Assembly (NCBI GenBank): GCA_002919305.1
Contig: PKFB01000051.1
Span: 1 to 64,000 of the forward strand
Length of the DNA: 64,000 nt
Source: Actinomycetales bacterium
GTDB lineage: Bacteria > Actinomycetota > Actinomycetes > Mycobacteriales > Micromonosporaceae
Direction of reading: 5' to 3'
A program made the translations under genes and the position numbers. Under the pieces are notes generated by a model. The model saw only the letters and a list, made by a program, of their open reading frames with translations, did no database searches and was not told the origin of the DNA. Positions 49,955 to 59,188 of this stretch are shown here, piece after piece; within the stretch, counting starts at the first letter, position 1, and each line of letters begins with the position of its first letter.

Positions 49955-50236
49955 GTGCAAATAGAACTGTGGTGGAACGGGATGGACTCCCCCGATCAGA
50001 GGCAGCGTGTCGCGCTGTACTGCGAAGACGGGCAATGGTCGGTTGAGCGTCGTGGGCCACACAAGGAGTACGCGATCACCCTGTGCCGGGATGAGGCTGA
50101 GGCGCGAGCTGAGCTGCACCGCCACCTGAAAGCCGCCAACGGCTACCGGTGGCAGCACATCGGTGGGCTCGCGTGGATGCTGCGGGCCCCAAAAGACAGC
50201 GCCGCCTCTGATCGATCAGTCATACAAGGCCGGTAA
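49955..50236 (+). CDS. Small SOS-controlled protein of unknown function
   Basis: This 93-aa protein starts at GTG 49955. It is rich in Trp, Arg and His with no membrane span or signal: IELWWNGMDSPDQRQRVALY, WSVERRGPHKEYAITL, EAEARAELHRHLKAANGYRW. Coding character is good and a near-perfect LexA box sits just upstream, so expression should rise on DNA damage. I do not recognise the family. The basic-aromatic make-up could suit a nucleic-acid-binding or repair accessory role, but this is inference. DUF488 follows 39 bp later and could be co-transcribed. Confidence 0.75.
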   Translation: MQIELWWNGMDSPDQRQRVALYCEDGQWSVERRGPHKEYAITLCRDEAEARAELHRHLKAANGYRWQHIGGLAWMLRAPKDSAASDRSVIQGR

Positions 50237-50275
50237 TCCGGGACGTTTCCGACGTGGGCGACGCATACTAAGGCG

Positions 50276-50623
50276 ATGGTGGGCGTGAAGCGGATTTACG
50301 ATCCCCCGGACCCCGCCGATGGTCGGCGCGTCCTCGTCGACCGGATATGGCCCCGCGGCTTGCGTAAGGAGGACGCTCCCTTCGACATCTGGCTGCGCGA
50401 CATTGCGCCCTCAACCCAGCTGCGTCGCTGGTATGGCCACGACCCGGAACGCTTCGACGAGTTCAGCCGGCGATACCAGGCAGAACTGCACGACGCTGCG
50501 CACGCGGACGCATTCGCGCGACTGCAGGAATACGCCAAGGCGGGGCCGGTCACACTGCTGACCGCCACCCGCGATCTTGACCACGCGCACACGGCGGTGC
50601 TGGCGAAGCTCCTCGCCGACTGA
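50276..50623 (+). CDS. DUF488 family protein
   Basis: This 115-aa protein has the DUF488 pattern: KRIYDPPDPADGRRVLVDRIWPRGLRKEDA, WLRDIAPSTQLRRWYGHDPERFDEF and the ending VTLLTATRDLDHAHTAVLAKLL. The family is widespread and its biochemical role is unsettled. The short spacing to the SOS-controlled gene suggests a shared transcript. The start at ATG 50276 has no clear Shine-Dalgarno. Confidence 0.9.
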   Translation: MVGVKRIYDPPDPADGRRVLVDRIWPRGLRKEDAPFDIWLRDIAPSTQLRRWYGHDPERFDEFSRRYQAELHDAAHADAFARLQEYAKAGPVTLLTATRDLDHAHTAVLAKLLAD

Positions 50624-50949
50624 CCGAAGGCGGCGGGGCTGCAACGTCGGGGATTCAACGTCTGGGCTTCAGTGCTCGGACCGGCCGCCTGCGCTCCGTG
50701 CAGCCTGTGTCGCGTGGTGCGGGTGTGGGGCGGTGTTCGCGGCGAGCGACTGATAGGCGGTCCATCCCCATCAGGGGCAGTCTCCTGTGCAGGCGCTGAA
50801 GAACAGAGCACTGAAGACACCCCGATCCAAATAAATTGGATGAATCGTGATAGCTCACCTGTAGGTGACGCAATGTTCAGGCGGCGGAGTGTGGGGCGGC
50901 TCGCAGCGGGGAACAGCGGGGAGGGGTTCCCGGATGAAGGAGGCCGCCG
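50624..50949. other. Gap between DUF488 and DedA genes
   Basis: No gene or strong structure is seen. The stretch around 50815-50870 is AT-richer (CCGATCCAAATAAATTGGAT, with ATCCAA/TTGGAT as an inverted repeat) and likely holds the DedA promoter. Confidence 0.4.
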
Positions 50950-51717
50950 GTGTCGCCGAGCCATCTACAGGCCCGGTCGGGCCAAGGAACCGAAGGTCTA
51001 ACCGGGCTGGCTGGCTGGGTCGCCGACGTGATCGAGGCCCTCGGCGCGGTGGGGGTTGGGCTCCTGATCGCTTTGGAGAACCTGTTCCCACCCATCCCCA
51101 GTGAAGTGGTGCTCCCCTTGGCGGGCTTCCTGGCCGCCGAAGGTCGGATGCATCCGGTAGCGGTCCTCGTCGCCGCTACGATCGGCGCCTTGTTTGGGGC
51201 CTTGGTGCTCTATGGCCTGGGCGCCTGGTTGGGGGAGGAGCGGATTCGACGCCTGGTGCGCCGCGTACCACTGCTACAGGAATCCGACCTGGACCGCGCG
51301 GTCGCCTGGTTCCAGCGATACGGCCGAATCGCGGTGCTGGTGGGCCGGATGGTGCCGGTGGTCCGCAGCCTCATCTCGGTACCGGCGGGAGTGGAACGCA
51401 TGCCGCTACCCCAGTTCATACTGCTGACCACGCTGGGCAGCCTGATCTGGAACTCGGTGTTCATTGGGCTGGGGATAACTCTTGGAGAACGGTGGCGCAG
51501 CGTGGGCCACTACAGCGATTGGATCAACACGGCGATCCTGGTGCTCCTCGTGGGGGCGATCGCGTGGTTTGTGATAGGGCGCCTTCGGCGGCGCCGGAGC
51601 GCGTCGCGGCCTGGCCCGAGCGAGCAGGGTGGCGTGGGAGTGGGCAAGGCACCGAACGACCGTGACCCGCGGCGTGTGGCGCCATCGAGCGGTACTGACC
51701 GCAGTGACAGCGCCTGA
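50950..51717 (+). CDS. DedA/SNARE-associated membrane protein
   Basis: This 255-aa polytopic membrane protein of the DedA family has the re-entrant motif ENLFPPIPSEVVLPLAGFLA and the later GRMVPVVRSLISVPAGVERM, plus a TM-rich end (DWINTAILVLLVGAIAWFV) and a hydrophilic C-terminal tail of about 45 residues. DedA proteins are thought to move lipid carriers or phospholipids and support membrane homeostasis. The GTG start at 50950 has AAGGAGG 7 nt upstream, which fixes it. Confidence 0.92.
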   Translation: MSPSHLQARSGQGTEGLTGLAGWVADVIEALGAVGVGLLIALENLFPPIPSEVVLPLAGFLAAEGRMHPVAVLVAATIGALFGALVLYGLGAWLGEERIRRLVRRVPLLQESDLDRAVAWFQRYGRIAVLVGRMVPVVRSLISVPAGVERMPLPQFILLTTLGSLIWNSVFIGLGITLGERWRSVGHYSDWINTAILVLLVGAIAWFVIGRLRRRRSASRPGPSEQGGVGVGKAPNDRDPRRVAPSSGTDRSDSA

Positions 51718-51876
51718 TGAGGGCCCTGGTGCCGCCTCCAGTGCGAGAATCCCGGACCGCGACTAGCGGGTGTGACACCGGGTGGGACGAGGGGCCAGCG
51801 CCGCTTCGGACAACTGCTTCAGGTACTCGACTTCAGGCGTTTGGATGAACCAAGCCCGCAAGGCGCGGTGTACGCG

Positions 51877-52368
51877 TTAGCCGTCGGAGAGCCAAGCCTC
51901 GTCGTCGGTGACGTGGGCCAGGAACCGCTGGAGTGACCGGCGCAGCGTCTGGATCTCCGCCTGGCTCATTCCCGCCACGAGTTCGTCCTCCAGCTGTAGC
52001 AGCGGACCACTTAACCGCGTCAGCAACCGTTCGGCGCGGGGAGTCAACACCAGACGGCGGGTACGCCCGGAGGCGCCAGGCTCCCGCCGTAGGTATGCGG
52101 TCTGTTCCAAGCCGTTGATCATTTCGTGCAACGACTGGCGTGACACCCCTAGTTGGCGGGCCAGCTCGGATGTCGTGAGTTCGGGTTCCTCACGCAGCTG
52201 GGCGAGCAGCCCCAGCTGCCGGATGGTCAGCCCGTGCCGTCGCAGCTCCCGGTCAGCACGCTGTGTCGTCACGGTGAAGGCGTAAGCGAGCAGGTACGGG
52301 ATTGACGTGGTCACCGGGCGGCCGGTCTCGAATCGCGGGTGCGCGGCCAGGCGTCCAGGTCGGCTCAT
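51877..52368 (-). CDS. MarR family transcriptional regulator
   Basis: This 163-aa winged-helix regulator has YAFTVTTQRADRELRRHGLTIRQLGLLAQL, then the recognition region ELTTSELARQLGVSRQSLHEMINGLEQ and wing RREPGASGRTRRLVLT. The start is most likely ATG 52368; a GTG 12 bp upstream is an alternative, while longer readings add atypical residues. It is divergent from a DrrAB-like exporter and GTCAGG-type palindromes lie between them. Control of drug or metabolite efflux is likely. Confidence 0.9.
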   Translation of the reverse strand: MSRPGRLAAHPRFETGRPVTTSIPYLLAYAFTVTTQRADRELRRHGLTIRQLGLLAQLREEPELTTSELARQLGVSRQSLHEMINGLEQTAYLRREPGASGRTRRLVLTPRAERLLTRLSGPLLQLEDELVAGMSQAEIQTLRRSLQRFLAHVTDDEAWLSDG

Positions 52369-52389
52369 TCTCTGATTCACACCTCGATT

Positions 52390-52404
52390 GTCAGGCTCCC
52401 TGAC
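52390..52404. promoter_or_regulatory. MarR-type operator candidate
   Basis: GTCAGG-CTC-CCTGAC is a perfect palindrome with 6-bp arms, 21 bp before the MarR start. A related weaker site GTCAG-ATAC-CTGAT lies at 52447-52460 nearer the exporter gene. Two sites in one divergent region fit joint repression. Confidence 0.55.
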
Positions 52405-52537
52405 GGTTTTACGTATTTCACGCCTACGCTTTGGCGGGCGCCGCGCGTCAGATACCTGATCTGCAACCAATCAATCCATTAGCTCGCCGACATGAGCTGT
52501 GTCATTTTGTGTCCGCTTTATATAGAAAGAGGTTTTC

Positions 52538-53529
52538 GTGATTGGGGCTCGGGCTCTGACTCGCCGTTTCACCGTGGGAAAACAGGTTGTGGAAGCTGTC
52601 CGCGGCCTTGATCTGACGATCGAGGCGGGAGAACTGGTGGCCGTTTTGGGGCCTAACGGCGCGGGGAAATCCACCACGCTGCGAATGCTGACCACATTGC
52701 TGCCGCCAAGCTCGGGCACTGCGATCATCGCTGGACACGACGTGGTCGCCGACCCGGCGGGCACCCGTCGGCGAATCGGATATGTGGGGCAAGGGCGCAG
52801 CACCGGCGATTACTTTCGGGTCCGCGACGAACTCATCACCCAGGGACGTTGTTACGGCATGAGTCGCGCCGAGGCGCGCCGCCGAGCCGACGAATTGCTC
52901 GCCGCGTTGGAACTGGAGGCCCTCGCCACCCGGACATCCGAGACCCTCTCCGGTGAGCAACGGCGTCGGCTCGACGTCGCCATCGGACTGATCCACCGGC
53001 CGCTGCTGCTGTTCCTGGACGAGCCCTCCACAGGGCTGGACCCCAGACCCGGGCCAATCTCGCCGGACATATCCGGAGGCTGCATCGGGAGTTGGGGACC
53101 ACCATCGTGTTCACCACGCACTATCTGGATGAGGCCGACGCGTTGGCCGAGCGGGTGATCATCATCGATCACGGACGGGTAATCGCCGACGATTCCCCCG
53201 TCCGTCTGAAAGCGGAGCTGGCTGGAGACCGACTCACGCTCACCACCACCGATGAGGCCACGGCCGTACACGCCGCGCAGATCGCACGCCGCCTCCCCCG
53301 GGGCCACGAGGGCGACACCGAGGGAACAGCGGTGCGGGTACGCGCGAGCGAAGGCGACGCGCTTCTGCCCGAGCTACTGCGCGTCCTTCAGGACACGGGC
53401 GTGACCGTGCGTACCGCTGATATCCGGCGCCCCACGCTCGACGACGTCTTCTTCGCCCTCACTGGCCGCCGCCTGTGCGAGGACACCGTCGGCGCTACCG
53501 ACGCTCCTGACACCCCTGACGCCCTCTGA
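52538..53529 (+). pseudogene. DrrA-like ABC exporter ATPase, broken by a 1-nt deletion
   Basis: The first frame (GTG 52538 behind AGAGG) encodes the ATPase with Walker A GPNGAGKST, signature LSGEQ (instead of LSGGQ) and Walker B LLLFLDEPSTGLD, then derails after ..GLDP near 53044. The rest (TTIVFTTHYLDEADALAERV with the H-loop His, and the DrrA-type C-terminal domain ending at 53529) is in another frame. Adding one C to the CCCC run at 53041-53044 restores GLDPQTRANLAGHIRRLHRE and a continuous protein of about 330 aa. It is either a recent lesion or a sequencing slip in a homopolymer. It is divergent from a MarR gene and paired with a permease gene. Confidence 0.88.
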
Positions 53530-53601
53530 CCGCCGGCCAGGTGCCACACGGTCAGCCGTCCCACAAACCCAGGTGCCCTCCGCGATCGTCAAGGAGTCGT
53601 C

Positions 53602-54291
53602 ATGAAGCTGCTCACCGATACCACCACTGTGTTCACCCGGGAGATGGGGCCGGTCCTGCGTAACCCCGCCGGCTTAGTGCTCCTGATGGCTCAACCATTG
53701 GTGTTTCTGCCGATGTTCGGCCCGCTGCTGAGTGGTATTGAGGTACCGGTCGCCGACGGCGACTCAGCCTGGCAGTGGTTTGTCCCAGCCATCCTGGTCA
53801 TGACCGGTGGGTTCGCCACCGGCGGCGCCGGCTACGAGCTGACCACTGAACTTGGTGGCGGCTCGCTGGAACGGCTGCTTGTCACTCCGTTGAATCGCGC
53901 CGCGATTCTGCTGGGCAAGACCTTCAAGGAGAGCGCCGCGCTGCTTGGCCTGGTCCTGCTGGTCGTCCTGGGGATCGGGTTGGGGGCGTTCACCATCGGG
54001 TTGGTGATCGTCAGCCGCCACTCGCCAGGGCTGTTCTGGGGTGTGCAGCAGGTTCTCCTGTTCCCCTTGGTGCTGCTGTCAGGCGTTCTGCTGCCCGTGG
54101 AGTCGGCACCGGGATGGCTCATCGTCGCCTCCCAGATCAACCCGATCACGTTCATCGTGGAGGCCGAGCGGCTGCTGTTTGCGGGCGAGATCATCCGGTT
54201 TGTGGTTCTGTACGGCGGCATCGCCGCCGCCTTCATCGCCGCGGCCGGGCTGTTCGTGGGGATCCGGGCCATGCGTCGCGCCGCCCTGTAG
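53602..54291 (+). CDS. DrrB-like ABC-2 type exporter permease
   Basis: This 229-aa ABC-2 family permease pairs with the ATPase just upstream (72-bp gap). Segments include MGPVLRNPAGLVLLMAQPLVFL, FVPAILVMTGGFATGGAGYEL, ELGGGSLERLLVTPLNRAAILLGK and LFPLVLLSGVLLPVESAPGWL. It is some 20 residues shorter than usual DrrB proteins, the missing part lying between VVLGIGLG and FTIGLVIVSR, possibly an in-frame deletion. If so, both genes of the exporter are impaired. The start is ATG 53602 after AAGGAG. Confidence 0.85.
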   Translation: MKLLTDTTTVFTREMGPVLRNPAGLVLLMAQPLVFLPMFGPLLSGIEVPVADGDSAWQWFVPAILVMTGGFATGGAGYELTTELGGGSLERLLVTPLNRAAILLGKTFKESAALLGLVLLVVLGIGLGAFTIGLVIVSRHSPGLFWGVQQVLLFPLVLLSGVLLPVESAPGWLIVASQINPITFIVEAERLLFAGEIIRFVVLYGGIAAAFIAAAGLFVGIRAMRRAAL

Positions 54292-54595
54292 GACGACACC
54301 GAAAGACGGGTTCGTAAGACCTGTCCGTCATCTCACCCCTTGAATCCGGTCAGCTTGCGCATCCGGGGTCGGGTACGCGCGCTGAGCCAGCCGGTCGGCG
54401 GCGCCCGGCCCCGGTGTCCGCCTCGAGCGCCTGCTCCGAGTGCCAGCCCCAATGAGAGCTGGATGAGAGCCCAACCGACGACGATCCGCCCAATCCGGGC
54501 CAAGAGCCGACGACGCGGCCGGAGCGATCCGGTTTGTCACCACCGGCAGCGGGTAGCCGGATAACGGTCGGGCAAGCAACCGGGGGAGGAGCACT
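54292..54595. other. Gap between exporter permease and Clp ATPase genes
   Basis: No plus-strand gene is convincing. A minus-strand 56-codon frame (54333-54503) has membrane-protein character. No heat-shock operator (HAIR or CIRCE) was recognised before the Clp gene. Confidence 0.45.
54333..54503 (-). CDS. Possible small membrane protein, 56 aa
   Basis: A TTG at 54503 opens a frame with one hydrophobic segment (IGRIVVGWALIQLSLGLALG), then a basic tail ending RMRKLTGFKG. It overlaps no other confident gene. There is no Shine-Dalgarno and an upstream stop excludes a longer reading, so it could be a gene fragment or chance. No family is recognised. Confidence 0.22.
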   Translation of the reverse strand: MARIGRIVVGWALIQLSLGLALGAGARGGHRGRAPPTGWLSARTRPRMRKLTGFKG

Positions 54596-57139
54596 ATGGC
54601 GACCGGTTTCTGGGGTCCTGGGGACTACGGGCCAGACCCGTTCGAGGAATTCCTGGCCAGGTTCTTCGGCGGTGTGCCGGGGCAGGGGCCTCGACGGATC
54701 GACCTCACCCGTCTGATGAGCCAAGACGCGCGGGAGGTGATCACCTCTGCGGCGCGGAAGGCCGCCGACCTGGGCAGCGCGGATCTGGACACCGAACACC
54801 TGTTGTGGGCGGTCACCCAGCGGGAATCGCTGCACCAGTGGCTGGCCCGCGCTGGCGCTGACCCGTCCGCCCTCGCCGCTGAGATCGAGCGGCGTGGCCG
54901 GCGGGGCGCGCCCCGGGACCAGGCGCCCGCGTTGACCCCGGCGGCCAAACGGGCACTGATCCAAGCCCACCAGATCTCCCGCTCGCTCGGCTCCTCCTAC
55001 CTGGGGCCCGAGCACATCCTGCTGGCTCTGACCCTGAACCGGGAGTCGGCGGCGGGACGCCTGCTGGCGGCCCGCGGCGTCACCCCGGACACCCTGCAGC
55101 AGGCGACGACGGCGGTGGAGCGGTCCACCGCCGCGCCCGCCAACCGGTCCGCCGGTGGCAGCACCCCCACCTTGGACCGGTATGGGCGGGACCTGACCGA
55201 GCTGGCGCGTGACGGCGGAATCGACCCGGTGGTCGGTCGGGCCAACGAAATAGAACAGTGCGTGGAGGTGCTCGCCCGGCGTACCAAAAACAACCCGGTG
55301 CTGATCGGGGAGGCCGGGGTCGGGAAGACGGCCATCGTCGAAGGACTCGCCCAACGCATCGTCGACGGTGACGTGCCTCGAGTGCTGGCCGACAAACGGC
55401 TCATCCAGCTCGATCTGACCAGCCTGGTGGCGGGGACCCGCTACCGCGGGGACTTCGAGGAGCGCATGAAGAACGTCATCGATGAGATCCGAGCGCATTC
55501 TGATGAGCTGATCGTGTTCATCGATGAGATCCACACCATGGTGGGGATCGGAGCCGGGGAAGGCAGCAGCGCGGACGCGGCGAACATGCTCAAACCCGCG
55601 TTGGCGCGAGGTGAGCTGCATGTCGTGGGCGCCACCACCTTGGACGAGTACCGGCGTTACGTGGAGAAGGACCCAGCGCTGGAACGGCGACTTCAGCCGA
55701 TCCTGGTGTCGGAACCGAGCGTGTCGGACACCATCGAGATCCTGCGCGGCCTGCGGGACCGCTACGAGGCGCACCACGGGGTCCGGTTCACCGACGAGGC
55801 GCTGGTCGCCGCGGCGCAACTGTCCGCGCGGTACCTGACCGACCGGTTCCTGCCGGATAAAGCGATCGACCTGATCGATCAGGCGGGCGCGCGGGTGCAA
55901 CTGCGCAGCCGCGCCCCCGACACCGACACTCGCCACCTCGAGGAGCGTCTGGAGCAGCTGCTCCGGGACAAGGACCAGGCGGTCGCTGACGAGCAGTACG
56001 AGCGCGCCAGCCAGCTGCGGGACCAGATCCACCAGTTGCGGCAACAGATCGAGCAGACCCAGCAGGATGAGGCCGAGGTGCCGCGGGTGACCGCTGAGGA
56101 CATCGCCGAAGTGGTCTCCCGAGCCACCGGCATCCCGGCTCACCAGCTCACCGAGGAAGAGCGGGAGCGGCTGAGCAACCTGGAGCAGCGGCTGCACCAG
56201 AGGCTGATTGATCAGAATGACGCGGTCAGCGTGGTGGCGCAGGCGATCCGACGCTCCCGGACCGGGTTGAGCGACCCGAACCGGCCCATCGGCAGTTTCC
56301 TGTTCCTCGGACCGACCGGGGTGGGCAAGACCGAACTGGCCCGGGCGTTGGCCGAGGTCCTCTTCGGGGACCAGGACCGGATGATCCGGCTAGACATGAG
56401 CGAGTTCCAGGAGCGGCACACCGTCAGCCGGCTCATGGGCGCGCCTCCGGGGTACGTCGGCTATGAGGAGGCCGGCCAGTTCACCGAGGCGGTACGCCGG
56501 CGCCCGTACTCGGTGGTCCTGTTGGACGAGATCGAGAAGGCGCATCCGGATGTGTTCAATGTGTTGCTGCAGGTCCTCGACGACGGTCGGCTCACCGATA
56601 GCCAGGGGCGTACGGTCAACTTCCGCAACACCGTTCTGATCATGACCAGCAACCTGGGGTCGGAACTGATCGCCGATACCCGCGGCACTCTCGGGTTCGC
56701 CGCCAACGGCGACGGACGGGAGGACGGGCGCGACACCGAGCTGCGGCAGCGGATTATGCGGCGGCTCCGGGAGGAGCTGCGTCCGGAGTTCCTCAACCGG
56801 ATCGACGAGATCGTGATCTTCCGCCGTCTGGAGCCGGTTCAGGTAGAGCAGATTACCGATCTGCTGCTGGAGCAGACCCGGCGCCGCCTGCATGCCCAGG
56901 ACATCACGATCGAGTTCACGCGCCCAGCCATTCAATGGTTGGTCGAGCACGGCTACGAGCCGGCTTTCGGGGCCCGCCCGATGCGGCGCACCATTCAACG
57001 CGCCGTGGACAATCCGCTGTCGGAGATGCTGCTGGACGGGCGGCTGGTTCCGGGCCAACAGGTCACTGTGGACGCCCGAGACGATCAGTTGGTCTTCGAT
57101 GTCACCCGGACCCGGCACGAGGAGCCCGCCCATACCTGA
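54596..57139 (+). CDS. Clp/Hsp100 ATPase (ClpC/ClpB-like)
   Basis: This 847-aa two-domain AAA+ unfoldase begins with a Gly/Phe-rich leader ([20 protein letters not shown]) followed by two Clp N-repeats. D1 has Walker A GEAGVGKT and Walker [11 protein letters not shown] short UVR-like middle segment ([18 protein letters not shown]) comes next. D2 has Walker [20 protein letters not shown] and Walker [16 protein letters not shown]. The short middle region is ClpC-like rather than the long coiled coil of ClpB. It should unfold proteins for ClpP or aid disaggregation under stress. The start is ATG 54596 behind GGGGGAGGA. It is transcribed alone, converging with an MFS gene. Confidence 0.93.
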   Translation: MATGFWGPGDYGPDPFEEFLARFFGGVPGQGPRRIDLTRLMSQDAREVITSAARKAADLGSADLDTEHLLWAVTQRESLHQWLARAGADPSALAAEIERRGRRGAPRDQAPALTPAAKRALIQAHQISRSLGSSYLGPEHILLALTLNRESAAGRLLAARGVTPDTLQQATTAVERSTAAPANRSAGGSTPTLDRYGRDLTELARDGGIDPVVGRANEIEQCVEVLARRTKNNPVLIGEAGVGKTAIVEGLAQRIVDGDVPRVLADKRLIQLDLTSLVAGTRYRGDFEERMKNVIDEIRAHSDELIVFIDEIHTMVGIGAGEGSSADAANMLKPALARGELHVVGATTLDEYRRYVEKDPALERRLQPILVSEPSVSDTIEILRGLRDRYEAHHGVRFTDEALVAAAQLSARYLTDRFLPDKAIDLIDQAGARVQLRSRAPDTDTRHLEERLEQLLRDKDQAVADEQYERASQLRDQIHQLRQQIEQTQQDEAEVPRVTAEDIAEVVSRATGIPAHQLTEEERERLSNLEQRLHQRLIDQNDAVSVVAQAIRRSRTGLSDPNRPIGSFLFLGPTGVGKTELARALAEVLFGDQDRMIRLDMSEFQERHTVSRLMGAPPGYVGYEEAGQFTEAVRRRPYSVVLLDEIEKAHPDVFNVLLQVLDDGRLTDSQGRTVNFRNTVLIMTSNLGSELIADTRGTLGFAANGDGREDGRDTELRQRIMRRLREELRPEFLNRIDEIVIFRRLEPVQVEQITDLLLEQTRRRLHAQDITIEFTRPAIQWLVEHGYEPAFGARPMRRTIQRAVDNPLSEMLLDGRLVPGQQVTVDARDDQLVFDVTRTRHEEPAHT

Positions 57140-57204
57140 GTGCACATCCCCGCGTGTCCTGGCGTCCTGTGGTGGATCCAGCCTCAGGCATACAGACGTA
57201 TATG

Positions 57205-58662
57205 TCAGTCATCTATGGAGGAGCGGGTACGCCGGCCGGCGATCACATCGGTCAGGGCGGCGCACAACGCCACCAGCACGAAACCGATCGCCACCAGTAG
57301 GGCGGTGTCGAAGGCCCGCGCCCACTGATTCGAGACGCCCAACGCCGTGAAAAACGCCGTCCCGACCACGGCGATCCCGAGCGCCGCACCGATGCGTTGG
57401 CCGGTCTGAAGCACGCCGCCCGCGCTTCCGGCCCGCTGGAGCGGCACCTCCGACAGTGTCAGCGTCTGATTCGGGGAGATCACTAGCCCGCTGCCGGTGC
57501 CAGCGAGCAGGAGGGGAAGCACGGTAGCCCATGTCACATGGTCGGGGGAGACCAGATCCACCACCAACGCCGTCGCCCCTAGCCCCAGCCCGACCATAAC
57601 CAGGCCAACCACCACCAGTGGGCGTCCGTACCGAGTCACCCGTCGGCCTCCGAGCGCCGACGAGACCGCCGACCCCAACGCAAACGGTGTGATCGCCGCT
57701 CCGGCCGCCAGCGGACTGTAGCCCAGGCCGTTTTGCAGATACAGCGTGAAAATGAAGAAGATCGATGTGAAGCCGGCGAAGTACAGCAGCGCGATCAGGC
57801 AGCCCAGGCCGTAGGAGCGGCGATAGAACAGGGTCAGGTCCACCAACGGGGCGCCGGTCCGCGCGTACCGGCGTTCCCAGGCGAGGAACGCAACCAGCAC
57901 TGCCACCCCGAGCAGCGCCAAAGGCCATATCCGCTGGCCCTGCCACTGCCGCTCCTGCACCAGGGGCAGCAGGATCAGCACGAGCGCGCTCCCCAACAGC
58001 ACGACACCGAGCGGGTCGAGGGTTTGCCGCCGTCCGCTTCCGCGGGCGCAATGCTCCGGGATCAGATGCCAGGCCAGCGCTATCGCGGCGATCCCGACCG
58101 GCAGATTGACGTAGAAGATCCAGCGCCAGCCGTGCTCAGTCCCGCCTAGATGGATCAGCAGACCACCGAGCAGCGGACCGACCGCGGTGGAGACACCGAT
58201 CGTGGCGCCTAGCGCCCCGAAGGCGCGTCCCCGCTCCGCCCCTTGGAACAGCCGCTGGATCAGGCCGCTGACCTGGGGGTTGATGATCCCGCCGGCGAGG
58301 CCTTGAACCAGGCGGGCGGCGATTAGGAAGGCCGGGTTGGGAGCCATCCCCGCCGCCGCGCTGGCGGCGGTGAACAGCGCTACTCCGGCGATGAACACGT
58401 TGCGCTGGCCGTGGGTGTCCCCGAACCGCCCGGCCGGTACCAGAATCAACCCGAACGTGAGGGCGTAGCCGGACAGCACCCACTGCAGGTCGCTCTGATC
58501 GGCCTGCAACCCGTCCCGGATCGAGGGCAAGGCCACGTTGACGATGCTGACGTCCAGCAGTGTCATGAAGCCGGTGATCAGGCATACCGCCAGCGCTTTC
58601 CAGCGACGTGGGTCGGCGGTACCGGCCGGGCCAGCGCCCCCAGGGGTGGACGGGGCAGTCAT
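57205..58662 (-). CDS. MFS exporter, DHA2 (EmrB/QacA) type
   Basis: This 485-aa, 14-span major facilitator exporter has TM1 WKALAVCLITGFMTLLDVSIVNVALPSI with the family's TM1 motif LDVSIVNVALP, then LQWVLSGYALTFGLILVPAGRFGD (motif A) and GATIGVSTAVGPLLGGLL (motif C). Such proteins pump drugs or metabolites out using the proton gradient. I chose ATG 58662, about 19 residues before TM1; no Shine-Dalgarno is strong and in-frame GTG codons a little upstream are possible. The longer reading to 59031 would overlap the divergent DUF2277 gene and is rejected. Confidence 0.9.
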   Translation of the reverse strand: MTAPSTPGGAGPAGTADPRRWKALAVCLITGFMTLLDVSIVNVALPSIRDGLQADQSDLQWVLSGYALTFGLILVPAGRFGDTHGQRNVFIAGVALFTAASAAAGMAPNPAFLIAARLVQGLAGGIINPQVSGLIQRLFQGAERGRAFGALGATIGVSTAVGPLLGGLLIHLGGTEHGWRWIFYVNLPVGIAAIALAWHLIPEHCARGSGRRQTLDPLGVVLLGSALVLILLPLVQERQWQGQRIWPLALLGVAVLVAFLAWERRYARTGAPLVDLTLFYRRSYGLGCLIALLYFAGFTSIFFIFTLYLQNGLGYSPLAAGAAITPFALGSAVSSALGGRRVTRYGRPLVVVGLVMVGLGLGATALVVDLVSPDHVTWATVLPLLLAGTGSGLVISPNQTLTLSEVPLQRAGSAGGVLQTGQRIGAALGIAVVGTAFFTALGVSNQWARAFDTALLVAIGFVLVALCAALTDVIAGRRTRSSIDD

Positions 58663-58908
58663 CCGGGACGCTGGGGGCCGTGACTCGGATGGTGTGTTCT
58701 CAGGCGCAGGTCTGTTCACTGAAGTCACCGAAGGTTTGTCTACCAGGCGGACACCGGCGTTGGTCGGGGTTCGCCGGATGTAGGCGCCGATATCGGCGTA
58801 CCAGCGGCACCCGACGGCTCGGCTGGTCTCCGCTGGACCGTTGGGGTCTAGGGGTGAGGGAGGAGTTAGAGATCCAGGAATGTCAGAGACGCTTCCTAGA
58901 CTCCGGGT

Positions 58909-59124
58909 ATGTGCCGCAGCATCAAAACTCTTCGTGAACCCTACAGCGTCAATGTGACGGATGCGGACATCCACGCCGCAGCGTTGCAATACGTCCGCAA
59001 GGTAAGTGGCTTCAGGGCGCCGGCGGCGCACAATGCCGAGGCGTTCAACGCCGCCGTCGAGGCGGTCGCGGCCGCTACCCGCACCCTCTTGAACAACCTG
59101 CAGGTCAAGGGACGTCGGGCCTGA
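58909..59124 (+). CDS. DUF2277 family protein
   Basis: This 71-aa protein has the DUF2277 signature MCRSIKTL at the N-terminus and ALQYVRKVSGFRAPAAHNAEAFNAAV in the middle. The function of this widespread actinobacterial family is unknown. It is divergent from the MFS exporter with 246 bp between starts. Confidence 0.92.
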   Translation: MCRSIKTLREPYSVNVTDADIHAAALQYVRKVSGFRAPAAHNAEAFNAAVEAVAAATRTLLNNLQVKGRRA

Positions 59125-59155
59125 CGCGGCCCGCTCGGTGACTCGGCCAGTTCAA

Positions 59156-59188
59156 GGCAGTCGGCTCAGGGCAGTCGGTTCAGGGCAG
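59156..59188. repeat. 14-bp tandem repeat, 2.4 copies
   Basis: GGCAGTCGG(C/T)TCAG occurs at 59156-59169 and 59170-59183, followed by a partial GGCAG. It lies 31 bp after the DUF2277 stop. It may be a slippage product. Confidence 0.7.

Noticed and set aside
51877-52470. Longer MarR protein starting at 52470
   Set aside because: Adds 34 basic residues unlike the family and would cover the palindrome that looks like its operator.
54350-56197. 615-codon minus-strand open frame opposite the Clp ATPase gene
   Set aside because: It is the antisense shadow of a clearly coding AAA+ gene; its composition (Gln, Arg, His, Gly) is that of a high-GC shadow and it has no domain sense.
58663-59031. N-terminal extension of the MFS exporter
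   Set aside because: Would overlap the start of the DUF2277 gene and adds 123 residues without domain character; the start at 58662 puts TM1 at a normal distance.
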